From the NCBI GenBank assembly GCA_900321955.1, contig ONXX01000016.1, forward strand, positions 1 to 23,416: a DNA stretch of 23,416 nucleotides, in the 5' to 3' direction. This DNA is from an uncultured Bacillota bacterium. GTDB taxonomy: Bacteria > Bacillota_I > Bacilli_A > Erysipelotrichales > Erysipelotrichaceae. The position numbers and the translations under genes were made by a program. Below the pieces are notes generated by a model. That model did no database searches. It saw nothing but the letters and a program-made list of their open reading frames with translations, and had not been told where the DNA came from. Positions 1 to 7,764 of the stretch are shown here, piece after piece. Position 1 is the stretch's first letter. Every line of letters starts with the position of its first letter.

Positions 1-765
1 AAGGCAAGAGACCGTGATGCCTGTCTTTTGGAAAGTGATGAAGCAATGAAGGAAAATGGCGTGGATGCCAAGACTTTGATTCTGAAGGCGTCCTGCTACA
101 GTGCACCCGGTGAAAACTTCACCCTACAGCCTGTGAAAGACCGCGATGATGCCTTTGCCCTGATACAGCAGGCTTTAGAGATGGAGCCAGGGAATGAGGA
201 AGTGAAACAAAAGGCAGAGGAGGCCTGGTCATTGATCGATCAGTTCTATTCGGCAATCGAGGGCATGGGTTCCTGTTCCTTGAAGCAGATGCAGGAGAAA
301 CAGGAAGAATTCGAAGTCCAGGAAAAGGACTTTGCCCTGGAAGAAGTTCCCGCAAGCAAGACCGGTTCCAATTCCAGGTCGGAAAACATCACCATGGATA
401 ATGGCAACGAATGGTATTACTTTACCTATCTCGACGATCTGGGACGACAGGTCTGGAAAACAGAAGCTTTCTGGAGCAGCGGCCACAACTATATCAGTGA
501 ATTCTATACCTATTCCTATTTTGATCATGACTACTTCCCATGTATCCGTCAGGATTACATCTTCACCAATGACGCTTCTTTTTTAGAGAAGACAGCTTCA
601 GGCGAGATCAAGAACGGCATGGTTCAGGCCAACATCATCAATATGGCCGATTATGATGAAAACGGCAAGATCGTAAAAGAATATGCCTATGTCCTTGAAG
701 ACGGGATAAAGACCTATGTCGACCACTTTGTTGATTACGCTCCTTTTGAAAGAGAAAGAAGATAA
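1..765 (+). CDS. Hypothetical protein, 5' end outside the window
   Basis: The frame is open from base 1 to a TAA at 763-765, so the true start lies upstream; the in-frame TTG at 28 is not a convincing start. About 254 residues are visible. The first third is acidic and helical, with a TPR-like stretch (DAFALIQQALEMEPGNEEV, about residues 50-68). A low-complexity linker follows. The C-terminal half is rich in Tyr, Phe and Asp and reads like repeated beta strands of the YYFTYLDDLGRQVWKTE type, often seen in secreted or surface proteins of Bacillota. No catalytic motif was recognised and no function is proposed. The next gene starts 60 bp downstream with its own ribosome binding site. Confidence 0.75.
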   Translation, partial: KARDRDACLLESDEAMKENGVDAKTLILKASCYSAPGENFTLQPVKDRDDAFALIQQALEMEPGNEEVKQKAEEAWSLIDQFYSAIEGMGSCSLKQMQEKQEEFEVQEKDFALEEVPASKTGSNSRSENITMDNGNEWYYFTYLDDLGRQVWKTEAFWSSGHNYISEFYTYSYFDHDYFPCIRQDYIFTNDASFLEKTASGEIKNGMVQANIINMADYDENGKIVKEYAYVLEDGIKTYVDHFVDYAPFERERR

Positions 766-824
766 GTGCTTTTTGTAACGGAAGTATAAGAGAGCGATGC
801 TGCGATAACCTTGAGGAGAACGAC

Positions 825-1736
825 ATGAAATACATCAAATATCAGGATCAGAATGTTTCGGCGATGGCTGCCGGCTGCATGCGCATTGCCGGTTTTACAG
901 CGGAAGAGACCGACACCTTCATCCGCGGCGTTCTGGATCTGGGCATCAACTTCTTTGACCATGCCGACATCTACGGCGGCGGACATTGTGAGGAGCTCTT
1001 CGGTGAGGTCTTCAAAAAAGATCCAAGCCTGCGTGACAGGATGTTCATCCAGTCCAAGTGCGGGATCCGCAAGGGATACTTTGATTTTTTCTATGCCCAC
1101 ATCATGGAGGCAGTGGAAGGAATACTGGAACGTCTTCATACCGATCATCTGGATTCGTTATTGCTGCATCGGCCGGATGCCCTGATGGAAGCAGAAGAAG
1201 TGGATCGGGCATTTGCAGAATTGCATAAAAGCGGCAAGGTTTTAAACTTCGGTGTTTCCAACATGAACCGTTTCCAGATGGAGTATCTGGCAAAGAATGT
1301 GAAACAGGAATTAAAAGCGGACCAGCTGCAGCTTTCGATCGTGCATTCGCCATTGATCGATGAGGGTCTCAACGTCAATATGGGCGATGATCCTTCGATC
1401 ATGCGTTCCGGCGGAACTTTGGAATATCTCAAGGAAAAGGATATGGTTTTACAGGTGTGGTCGCCATTGCAGATCGGCTATTTCCAAGGTTCTTTCCTGG
1501 GAAGTGAAAAATATGAGAAGCTGAATACGACGCTGAAAGAAATGAGTGAGAAGTATGGAGTGGAATGCGATGCGATCGCTTACGCCTGGCTCTTACGTCT
1601 GCCGCAGAAGGTACAGGTGGTCACCGGTACGACTTCGATCGAGCATCTTGCCGGCGGTGCCAAGGCAGCGGATATCCTCTTAGACAGAGAAGATTGGTAT
1701 AAGCTCTATCTGGATGCCGGCAACCGTCTGCCGTGA
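825..1736 (+). CDS. Aldo/keto reductase, YdhF-like NAD(P)H oxidoreductase
   Basis: A 303-residue TIM-barrel aldo/keto reductase of normal length. The catalytic tetrad is intact: D45 and Y50 in INFFDHADIYGG, K78 in FIQSKCG and H115 in LLLHRPD. The run GKVLNFGVSNM matches the family's strand after the active site, and VVTGTTSIEHL near the C-terminus is the usual cofactor-phosphate loop. The start is supported by GAGGAG about 8 bases upstream of ATG. By family it reduces carbonyl compounds with NAD(P)H in the cytoplasm; the natural substrate cannot be read from sequence. It appears monocistronic, since a strong terminator follows 19 bp after the stop. Confidence 0.93.
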   Translation: MKYIKYQDQNVSAMAAGCMRIAGFTAEETDTFIRGVLDLGINFFDHADIYGGGHCEELFGEVFKKDPSLRDRMFIQSKCGIRKGYFDFFYAHIMEAVEGILERLHTDHLDSLLLHRPDALMEAEEVDRAFAELHKSGKVLNFGVSNMNRFQMEYLAKNVKQELKADQLQLSIVHSPLIDEGLNVNMGDDPSIMRSGGTLEYLKEKDMVLQVWSPLQIGYFQGSFLGSEKYEKLNTTLKEMSEKYGVECDAIAYAWLLRLPQKVQVVTGTTSIEHLAGGAKAADILLDREDWYKLYLDAGNRLP

Positions 1737-1754
1737 GTCAGATTTGTTCTTCTG

Positions 1755-1781
1755 AGGGAGCAATTTCGCTCCCTTTTCTAT
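1755..1781 (+). terminator. Rho-independent terminator after the aldo/keto reductase
   Basis: AGGGAGC at 1755-1761 pairs with GCTCCCT at 1768-1774 around a 6-nt loop and is followed by a T-rich run (TTTTCTATTT). It separates the reductase from the magnesium block. Confidence 0.88.
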
Positions 1782-1792
1782 TTGTGCTTTTT

Positions 1793-1824
1793 TTGACAAA
1801 AAGCGGAATGTTTTCTGCTAATAT
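1793..1824 (+). promoter_or_regulatory. Promoter of the mgtA block
   Basis: A perfect TTGACA sits at 1793-1798. TAATAT at 1819-1824 is preceded by TGC, forming an extended -10 (TGCTAATAT). The spacer is 20 nt, longer than the ideal 17, so the extended -10 may carry most of the activity. Transcription would start near 1831, giving a leader of about 127 nt. Confidence 0.6.
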
Positions 1825-1848
1825 AAAGGTAAGAAAGAGAGTTATTGA

Positions 1849-1926
1849 ATGGAAGCAGCTGAAATCCCTTTATCGTGCATTTTTTATCAGGCGGCTTTCG
1901 CTGAACTCTTTTCTATGGTCCAGTAA
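1849..1926 (+). CDS. Putative 25-residue leader peptide upstream of mgtA
   Basis: ATG at 1849 opens 25 codons ending at TAA 1924-1926, inside the mgtA leader. The peptide begins MEAAEIPLSC, with two acidic residues and a proline near the N-terminus, and then becomes hydrophobic and aromatic. A GAGAG stretch about 8 bases upstream is a modest ribosome binding site. The ORF covers the 5' arm of one leader hairpin (1890-1897) and stops just before the arm that can pair either way (1930-1937). This is the layout expected of an attenuation leader peptide. In enterobacteria the mgtA leader encodes MgtL, whose acidic/proline start destabilises ribosomes at low Mg2+; similar logic here is inference. 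No sequence homology to MgtL is claimed. Confidence 0.5.
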   Translation: MEAAEIPLSCIFYQAAFAELFSMVQ

Positions 1927-1955
1927 GTCAAGCCGCCTATCATAGGAGGCTTTTT
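1890..1955 (+). promoter_or_regulatory. mgtA leader RNA switch with mutually exclusive hairpins
   Basis: Stem A: GGCGGCTT at 1890-1897 pairs perfectly with AAGCCGCC at 1930-1937. Stem B: AAGCC-CCT at 1930-1938 can instead pair with AGG-GGCTT at 1944-1952, with one mismatch and a 5-nt loop, and T1951-T1955 run on directly. Stem B buries the mgtA Shine-Dalgarno AGGAGG (1944-1949) and resembles an intrinsic terminator. Both stems need bases 1930-1937, so only one can form. Stem A leaves the ribosome binding site free. The 25-codon ORF ends at 1926, so ribosomes on it would decide which stem forms. The pairings are visible; the regulatory role is inferred. Confidence 0.6.
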
Positions 1956-1957
1956 AT

Positions 1958-4554
1958 ATGGAAAAGAACAGAAAAACATCGATCGATGCCCTCGAGCAGC
2001 AGCTGACATCTTTTTCTATGATGTCACCGGCCGAGGTTTTTGAACGTTTTGGCCTCAATAACGACGGCTTGAATGCCGAACAGATCGAAAAAGGCAGGGA
2101 GAAGTACGGAGAAAACGTCATCTCGACCGGCAATGAGAATTCGATCTTCACCAGGATCCGGGAATCGCTGATCAATCCTTTTAATGTGGTCTTACTGGTC
2201 GTCATCGCAGTCAGTTATTTTACCGATGTCGTTTTAGCCGATGTGCCTTCTTTTGCGACCATCATCATGTTGATCATCATCGTTCTGATCTCTTCCATCA
2301 CTTCCTTTGTCCAATCCCAGAAATCGGACGAGGCAGCCAAGGCCTTGCAGCAGATGATCGTCACCAAGGTCAATGTGGTCCGCCAGGGCAGACGGATGCA
2401 GATCCCGATCGAGGACTGCGTGCCGGGCGATCTGGTGGTTTTGGGATCGGGCGATCTGATCCCGGGTGATGTGCGCTTCATTGAGACCAAGGACCTTTTC
2501 GTCGACCAGGCCCAGCTGACCGGTGAGTCCAATCCGGTCGAGAAGTATACCGATCACCGCGATGCGGAAGACATCACCGATCTTTCCAATATCGGTTTCA
2601 TGGGCTGTGATATCGTTTCCGGTTCCGCCAGAGCGGTAGTCATTGCCACCGGCAACAATACCTATTTCGGCAATATGTCAAAGACCCTGAATGCGCAAAA
2701 CGACAAGTCGGTCTTTGATAAGAACATGGAATCGATCACCAACCTGCTGATCCGTTTCATGCTGGTCATGGTGCCGGTCATCTTTGTTGCCAACTTTGTG
2801 ACCAAACATGACCTTCTGGGTTCGGTGATCTTTGCCATCACCATCGCTGTCGGTCTGATGCCGGAGATGTTACCGGTCATGATCACTTCTTCTTTGGCCA
2901 AGGGCGCCATTTCCATGAGCAAGAAAAAGACGATCGTCAAGCACCTGGGTTCCATTCAGACCTTTGGCGAGATGGACATCCTGTGTACCGATAAAACCGG
3001 TACCCTGACCCAGGATGAGATCGTCTTGGAAAAATACATGGATGCTTCCGGCAGGGAAGACATCCGCATCCTGCGCCATGCCTTTCTCAATTCCTATTTC
3101 CAGACCGGTCTGAAGAACCTGATGGATAAGGCGATCATCGCCAGAGGGGAAAAGGAAGGCCTGGATTATTTAAAGAAATCCTATGTGCGGGAAGATGAGA
3201 TTCCTTTCGACTTTGCCCGTCGCAAGATGTCGGTCGTGCTGCGTGACCGCAAACTGAAGCGGCAGCTGATCACCAAGGGTGCCGTCGATGAGATCATCGC
3301 CAACTGTGCCTTTGTGGAGATCGACGGTGAAGTCAAACCGATGAACGAGGAACTCATGAAGAATGCCTACAAGATCTCGGAAGACAACGGCGCGGAAGGC
3401 ATACGTGTCATCGCCGTCGCCCAGAAAAACGAGATCCCGGACATCGATGCCTTTTCGGCGGAAGATGAAAAAGACATGGTCCTCTTGGGCTTCATCGGCT
3501 TCCTGGATCCGCCGAAAGAGTCTTCGGTTTCCGCCATTCGGGCTTTGAAAGAAAACGGTATCCGTACGGTCGTTTTGACCGGCGATGCCAAGCCGGTTGC
3601 CATCAATATCTGCAAGCGCATCGGCATTGATACGTCCTATGCCTATTCCGGTTCGGATGTCGAGATGATGAATGACGGTCAGCTGCGGGAAGCCTGCAAG
3701 AAGGCACAGATCTTTGCCAAGCTCAATCCTTTGCAGAAGAAGCGGATCGTCGAGACTTATCAGGAGCTTGGCCATGTGGTCGGGTATATGGGTGACGGCA
3801 TCAACAGGCGGATGTCGGTATCTCCGTGGATACGGCTGTCGATATTGCTAAGGAAGTGGCTGACATCATCCTTCTGGAAAAGGATCTCAATGTTTTGGAT
3901 GACGGCGTCATCGAGGGCAGAAAGACCTTTGCCAATATGAACAAGTATCTCAAGATGGCGATTTCCGGCAACTTCGGCAATATGATCTCGGTTCTGATCG
4001 CCTCTCTGGCTTTGCCGTTCCTGCCTTTGAAGCCGGTCCATATTCTGGTGCAGAACATCCTCAATGACTTTGCCCAGTTTGGCATGCCGTATGACAACGT
4101 CGAAAAGGAATACATCGAAAAGCCGATGGAGTGGGATACGGATTCTCTGAAACAGTTCATGTTCTACTTCGGTCTGACATCGACGGTTCTGGATATCCTG
4201 TGCTTTGCGGTCCTGTGGTTTGTCTTTGGCTATAAGACGATCGAACAGGCCGAATACTTCCAGTGCGGCTGGTTCATGTTCGGCGTCATTTCGCAAACCC
4301 TGGTCATCCATACCATACGTACCCACAAGCTGCCGTTTATCGGCGGCCAGGCAGGCAGGGAACTGATGTTTTCAACAGCGGCAGTGGTGATCATCACACT
4401 GATCCTGGGACTGAGCCGTTTTGCCTACGTCCTGGATATGAATCCGCTGCCTTATACCTATCTGTTCTATCTGGCCGGTCTGATGGTCGTCTATCTCATA
4501 CTGGCCCAGATCATGAAGAACATCTATATCAAGAGATTTAAGAAGTGGATCTAG
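1958..4554 (+). pseudogene. mgtA: mgtA-type Mg2+-importing P-type ATPase, frameshifted
   Basis: This is a P3B-type magnesium-importing ATPase. It has an N-terminal cation-ATPase domain, the A-domain TGES at residues 188-191, the phosphorylation motif CTDKTGTLT with phospho-Asp 345, and the start of the hinge motif at GDGIN (612-616). After N616 the frame is lost: the first frame runs into unrelated codons and stops at 3940. The next frame resumes exactly at ADVGISVDTAVDIAKEVADI and continues through the C-terminal membrane helices to 4554. The residues missing from GDGINDAPALR plus the frame change fit a 19-bp deletion at 3805/3806. Restoring 19 bases gives 872 codons including stop, a normal MgtA length. 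The lost hinge Asp is catalytically essential, so neither piece should pump. The start is set by AGGAGG 8 bases upstream. The next gene begins 13 bp after the stop. Confidence 0.9.
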
Positions 4555-4567
4555 AAAGGGGTAAATC

Positions 4568-5560
4568 ATGGAAGACAAAATCTTAGAAGAAAACATCGAA
4601 GAAAGAAATTATACCCAGGAAATCTTTGATCTGATCCGCAAGACCAAGAATTCAAAACTCCTGGCGCAGACCCTGACCAATTACCATGACAATGATATTG
4701 CCGATGCTTTGACCTATCTTTCGCCGGATGAAAGAAAGCGTCTGTACAAGGCGATCGGCATTGAAGCGACATCGCGCATCTTCGCTTATCTGGATGAAGA
4801 CGTCGACAAGTACTTCGCCGAACTGGAAGCCGAGAAGGCTGCCGACATCCTGGAAGAAATGGATGCCGACGATGCCATCGACATCCTGGAAGAACTGGAT
4901 AAGAAGAAGGCCGATGAGATCATCAGTCTCATTGAACCGGAATCCAAGTCGGACATCCAGCTCTTGCGTTCGTACAAGGACAACGAGTTCGGTTCTCTGA
5001 TGACCACCAACTACATCACCCTGGAATACGGCATCGGCATCAAGAAGTCGATCGAACAGCTGATCGAGGAAGCGGAAGAGAATGACAACATCGAGACCTT
5101 ATATATTATTAAGGATAATAAGTTCTATGGTGCCTTGACTTTGAGGGATCTTCTGATCACCAAGAAGGATGAAGACCTCGATGAAAAGATCATCCTGTCT
5201 TATCCGTTTGTCTACGACAGGGAAGAGATCACCGACGCGGCGATCGATGCCCTGGCCGATTACTCCGAAGATTCCATCCCGGTCTTGAACAAGGACACCA
5301 ACCAGATCGTCGGTGTCATCACTTCTGCCGACATCGTCGAACTGATCAACGAGGAAGAGGAAGAAGAAAAGAAAGAAGTGGAAAAGGCGGAAACAAAAAA
5401 GGTCAATTACTACCAGATCATCGCTTTTGTGCTCTTATTGCTGGTAGCGCTCAATTCCATCTTCGGTCTTGTGCCGTCTGTTACCTATGTTGAGATCGCT
5501 TTGGTGATCATCGCCATCTTCTTACAGGTCTATGGCCACTCTTCTCTTTCGAAACAATAG
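4568..5560 (+). CDS. MgtE-like Mg2+-sensor protein (MgtE N-domain + CBS pair) without the MgtE pore
   Basis: A 330-residue protein. Residues about 25-135 match the MgtE N-terminal domain (superhelical acidic repeats such as KAADILEEMDADDAIDILEELDKKKADEII). Residues about 140-262 form a CBS-domain pair (SLMTTNYITLEYG ... YGALTLRDLL ... SIPVLNKDTNQIVGVITSADIVELI). In MgtE these cytosolic parts bind Mg2+ and gate the channel. Here the roughly 170-residue, five-helix transport domain is absent. A six-Glu run (262-267) and a short charged linker lead to just two hydrophobic helices (about 281-299 and 306-322). The gene ends naturally, with no pore sequence in another frame before the next start at 5567. 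An AAAGGGG ribosome binding site precedes ATG. Its place directly after mgtA suggests a membrane-anchored Mg2+ sensor acting on MgtA or another transporter, which is inference. Confidence 0.85.
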   Translation: MEDKILEENIEERNYTQEIFDLIRKTKNSKLLAQTLTNYHDNDIADALTYLSPDERKRLYKAIGIEATSRIFAYLDEDVDKYFAELEAEKAADILEEMDADDAIDILEELDKKKADEIISLIEPESKSDIQLLRSYKDNEFGSLMTTNYITLEYGIGIKKSIEQLIEEAEENDNIETLYIIKDNKFYGALTLRDLLITKKDEDLDEKIILSYPFVYDREEITDAAIDALADYSEDSIPVLNKDTNQIVGVITSADIVELINEEEEEEKKEVEKAETKKVNYYQIIAFVLLLLVALNSIFGLVPSVTYVEIALVIIAIFLQVYGHSSLSKQ

Positions 5561-5566
5561 GAAAAG

Positions 5567-6328
5567 ATGATCAAAGTTCTGATTTCGCTTTTGAAGGTTT
5601 TATCTGTTTTATGCATCTTCTACGGATCGATCGTATTATTGCTGATCGGTCCTTTTCGCGTTTTCAGTTTCTTTTATCTGGCACTTGGCATCTTCCTGTT
5701 TCTTCTGTCCTTTTTCCACCAGCGGATCGAAGCGCTGCTGACAAAGAGGGTCTTTTCCATTCTGCTATATGTATTGTGTGCCTTGTTTATCGTGTTTGTC
5801 ATCTTCGAGGCAAAGATCGTTTCCTATAGTTTAAAAGCTCCTGAAAAGGACGCCGATTATCTGATCGTTCTGGGATCGCAGATCAAAGAAAGCGGTCCGT
5901 CGATGGACTTTAAGGCAAGACTCGACAGTGCTTTCGACTATCTTCTGGAGAATAAGGATACCATCGTGATCACCACCGGCGGCAAGGGAGAAAACGAACC
6001 GATCGCGGAAGCTGTGGGCGGGGCAGATTATCTGATTGAAAAAGGAATTGAAAAAGAGCGGATCCGCATCGAGGACCGGAGTTCGACGACGCTTGAAAAC
6101 CTGCTTAACGCCAAGACGATCATCGAAAAAGAAGACAGTATATCCAAGGCGAAGGTCGTCATCGTCTCTGCCGATTATCATCTCTATCGGGCTTCCTACA
6201 TTGCCGATAAGATCGGCATGAAGAATGTTTCCTGCAAGGGCGGCCATGGTTTGGCAGTCTTGCTGCCGCACTATTACACGAGGGAATTCTTTGCCCTGAT
6301 CAAGGAAGTGCTTTTCTTTCTGAAATGA
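5567..6328 (+). CDS. DUF218/YdcF-like membrane protein
   Basis: A 253-residue protein. Three N-terminal hydrophobic segments (about 5-27, 31-50 and 62-80) are followed by a DUF218 domain with the family's landmarks: DADYLIVLGSQI near 96-106, ITTGGKGENEPIAEA, ERIRIEDRSSTTLENLLNA and VVIVSADYHLYRA. DUF218 proteins (SanA, YdcF, ElyC) are linked to cell-envelope integrity and peptidoglycan precursor handling, but their reaction is not firmly known. The start ATG follows AGGAAAAG, 6 bp after the previous stop, and the stop overlaps the next gene's ATG by 4 bp. It therefore looks cotranscribed with the magnesium genes. Why an envelope protein sits there is unclear. Confidence 0.85.
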   Translation: MIKVLISLLKVLSVLCIFYGSIVLLLIGPFRVFSFFYLALGIFLFLLSFFHQRIEALLTKRVFSILLYVLCALFIVFVIFEAKIVSYSLKAPEKDADYLIVLGSQIKESGPSMDFKARLDSAFDYLLENKDTIVITTGGKGENEPIAEAVGGADYLIEKGIEKERIRIEDRSSTTLENLLNAKTIIEKEDSISKAKVVIVSADYHLYRASYIADKIGMKNVSCKGGHGLAVLLPHYYTREFFALIKEVLFFLK

Positions 6329-7545
6329 ATAAGGTCATCCGTATTGACAAATCCACGGCCGCAAGATTCCTGCTGTTGAAGCAGGGTCTTTTCAAAGCGT
6401 ATCTCTTTGAAGGGAAAAGAGGTGCACTGGACTATGTACGTCAGGCAGGCTGCATCCAGTATGACCCGGTCGATGTGGTCGGCAAAAATGCGGAACTCAC
6501 CCTGCAGTCAAGAGTCAAAGGTTTTCGAAAGAAGGATCTCTACGATCTGCTGTATAAGGAGCGGAAGCTTTTCGATTATACCGACAAGGAGCTTTCCATC
6601 CTGCCGATCGAAGACTGGCCCTATTTCGAGCGCTACCGCCGTCTCAGCAAAGAAAAAGGGAAACACTTTGAAGGCCTTGATGTGCTGGAAGGGGAAGCCA
6701 AAGACTATATCAGAAAACACGGACCGGTCTCTTCCTCGAGCCTTCCGATCAAAGGAGAGATCCGCTGGCATTCCAGCATTCACTGGAGCGGCAGCTGGGA
6801 AGGAAATCCGACCAGAGCTTCCCGCAGTGTGCTGGAACAGCTGTATACGACCGGGGAACTGGTGATCCATCACAAGGAAAAGACGAGAAAGTTCTACGAC
6901 CTGGCAGAAAGAAGACTGCCCTTAAGTCTGCTGGAACAGAAGGATCCGCTTTCCGATGATTTTGAACATATCAAGTGGCGCATCCTGCGCCGGATCAGTG
7001 CTGTCGGTCTTTTGTGGGAGAGGAATTCTCCGGCTTTTCTGGGAATCTCCAATCTGAATACGGAGAAGCGGAAAGAAGCCTTTGATCAGCTCTGTCAGGA
7101 AGAAAAGATCACTGTGGTGGAAATTGAAGGGATCCGTTATCCTTTCTATATCTGTCAACAGGACCGAAAACTGCTGGAAGCGGCCAAGGAAGAAGGAAAG
7201 AGCTCCCGTCTGGAATTTCTGGCGCCGCTTGATCCGATGCTGTGGGATCGGGATCTGATTAAGGCGGTCTTTGGTTTTGATTATTCCTGGGAAATCTATA
7301 TCCCGAAAGAAAAACGCCGCTATGGCTACTATGTTTTGCCGGTCTTATATGGTCAGCGCTTTATCGGCCGCATGGAACCGATCCTGAAAGACGGGAAACT
7401 GGAGGTCAAAGGACTCTGGCTGGAAAAAGGTGTGCGGAAATCAAAAAAACTGAATCGGGCATTGAACGCAAGGCTTAAGCGTTTCGCAAAGTTCAATGGC
7501 GTTGTGTACGAGGATGAAGATCTGATGGAAAAGGTCAAAAGGTAG
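6325..7545 (+). CDS. YcaQ/AlkX-like winged-helix DNA glycosylase (HTH_42 family)
   Basis: A 406-residue member of the HTH_42/YcaQ family, of usual length. The sequence AGCIQYDPVDVV contains Q45-Y46-D47, matching the Q-hydrophobic-D catalytic motif described for YcaQ-type glycosylases that unhook alkylation-derived interstrand crosslinks. Other family marks are YFERYRRLSKEKGKHF, RWHSSIHWSGSWEGNPTRASRSVLEQLY (winged-helix region), LEFLAPLDPMLWDRDLIKAVFGFDYSWEIYIPKEKRRYGYYVLPVLYG and RFIGRMEP. Its ATG overlaps the upstream stop (ATGA), so it is translationally coupled to the DUF218 gene. It would act on DNA in the cytoplasm. The repair role is from family knowledge; the link to the magnesium genes is positional only. 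Confidence 0.87.
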   Translation: MNKVIRIDKSTAARFLLLKQGLFKAYLFEGKRGALDYVRQAGCIQYDPVDVVGKNAELTLQSRVKGFRKKDLYDLLYKERKLFDYTDKELSILPIEDWPYFERYRRLSKEKGKHFEGLDVLEGEAKDYIRKHGPVSSSSLPIKGEIRWHSSIHWSGSWEGNPTRASRSVLEQLYTTGELVIHHKEKTRKFYDLAERRLPLSLLEQKDPLSDDFEHIKWRILRRISAVGLLWERNSPAFLGISNLNTEKRKEAFDQLCQEEKITVVEIEGIRYPFYICQQDRKLLEAAKEEGKSSRLEFLAPLDPMLWDRDLIKAVFGFDYSWEIYIPKEKRRYGYYVLPVLYGQRFIGRMEPILKDGKLEVKGLWLEKGVRKSKKLNRALNARLKRFAKFNGVVYEDEDLMEKVKR

Positions 7546-7568
7546 AAAACCGCATTCTGTCTTTGGCA

Positions 7569-7574
7569 TATAAT
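7569..7574 (+). promoter_or_regulatory. -10 element TATAAT directly upstream of an ATG
   Basis: A perfect TATAAT lies 7 bases before the ATG at 7582, with no good -35 at 17 bp and no Shine-Dalgarno in between. The start site would fall at or next to the ATG, so the transcript may be leaderless. Confidence 0.5.
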
Positions 7575-7581
7575 ATAGATT

Positions 7582-7755
7582 ATGGAACATAAGTATATCG
7601 TGGTCCGTGTGACTTATACGCCGTATGGCGAACGTTTTGAAGATGAAAAGCGCGTATTTGACGATCGTCTTGAGGCAGAAAAATACGCAAAGATGAAAAA
7701 TCAGTTCTGCGAGTCCAACATCAGCTACTGTATTCAGAAGATCAATGTGGTCTAG
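7582..7755 (+). CDS. Small hypothetical protein, 57 residues
   Basis: ATG 7582 to TAG 7753-7755 encodes 57 residues starting MEHKYIVVRVTYTPYGERF and ending SNISYCIQKINVV. The pattern is beta strand, a charged helix (DDRLEAEKYAKMKNQ) and a beta strand, consistent with a small folded alpha/beta protein. Codon use resembles the neighbours. There is no Shine-Dalgarno; a TATAAT sits where leaderless transcription would begin at the ATG. The stop codon is just before the AGGAGG of the next gene, 9 bp from its ATG, so the two are probably cotranscribed. No family was recognised. It may be missed by annotation because of its size. Confidence 0.6.
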   Translation: MEHKYIVVRVTYTPYGERFEDEKRVFDDRLEAEKYAKMKNQFCESNISYCIQKINVV

Positions 7756-7764
7756 GAGGCGAAG

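Noticed and set aside
1733..1945. A 70-codon ORF spanning the terminator and mgtA leader.
   Set aside because: It runs through the terminator and promoter, has no ribosome binding site and no recognisable protein; the 25-codon ORF in another frame fits the leader structure better.
1831..1957. M-box (ykoK-type) magnesium riboswitch upstream of mgtA.
   Set aside because: The leader is short and I could not find the M-box conserved core; the visible structure is a two-hairpin switch with a small ORF.
3800..3940. Programmed frameshift or bypass joining the two mgtA frames.
   Set aside because: There is no slippery heptamer, and joining the frames would still lack the conserved DAPALR residues.
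5400..5560. Frameshift truncation of a full-length MgtE.
   Set aside because: The sequence between the stop and the next gene is only 6 bp, and no MgtE transport-domain sequence is present in any frame of the following gene.
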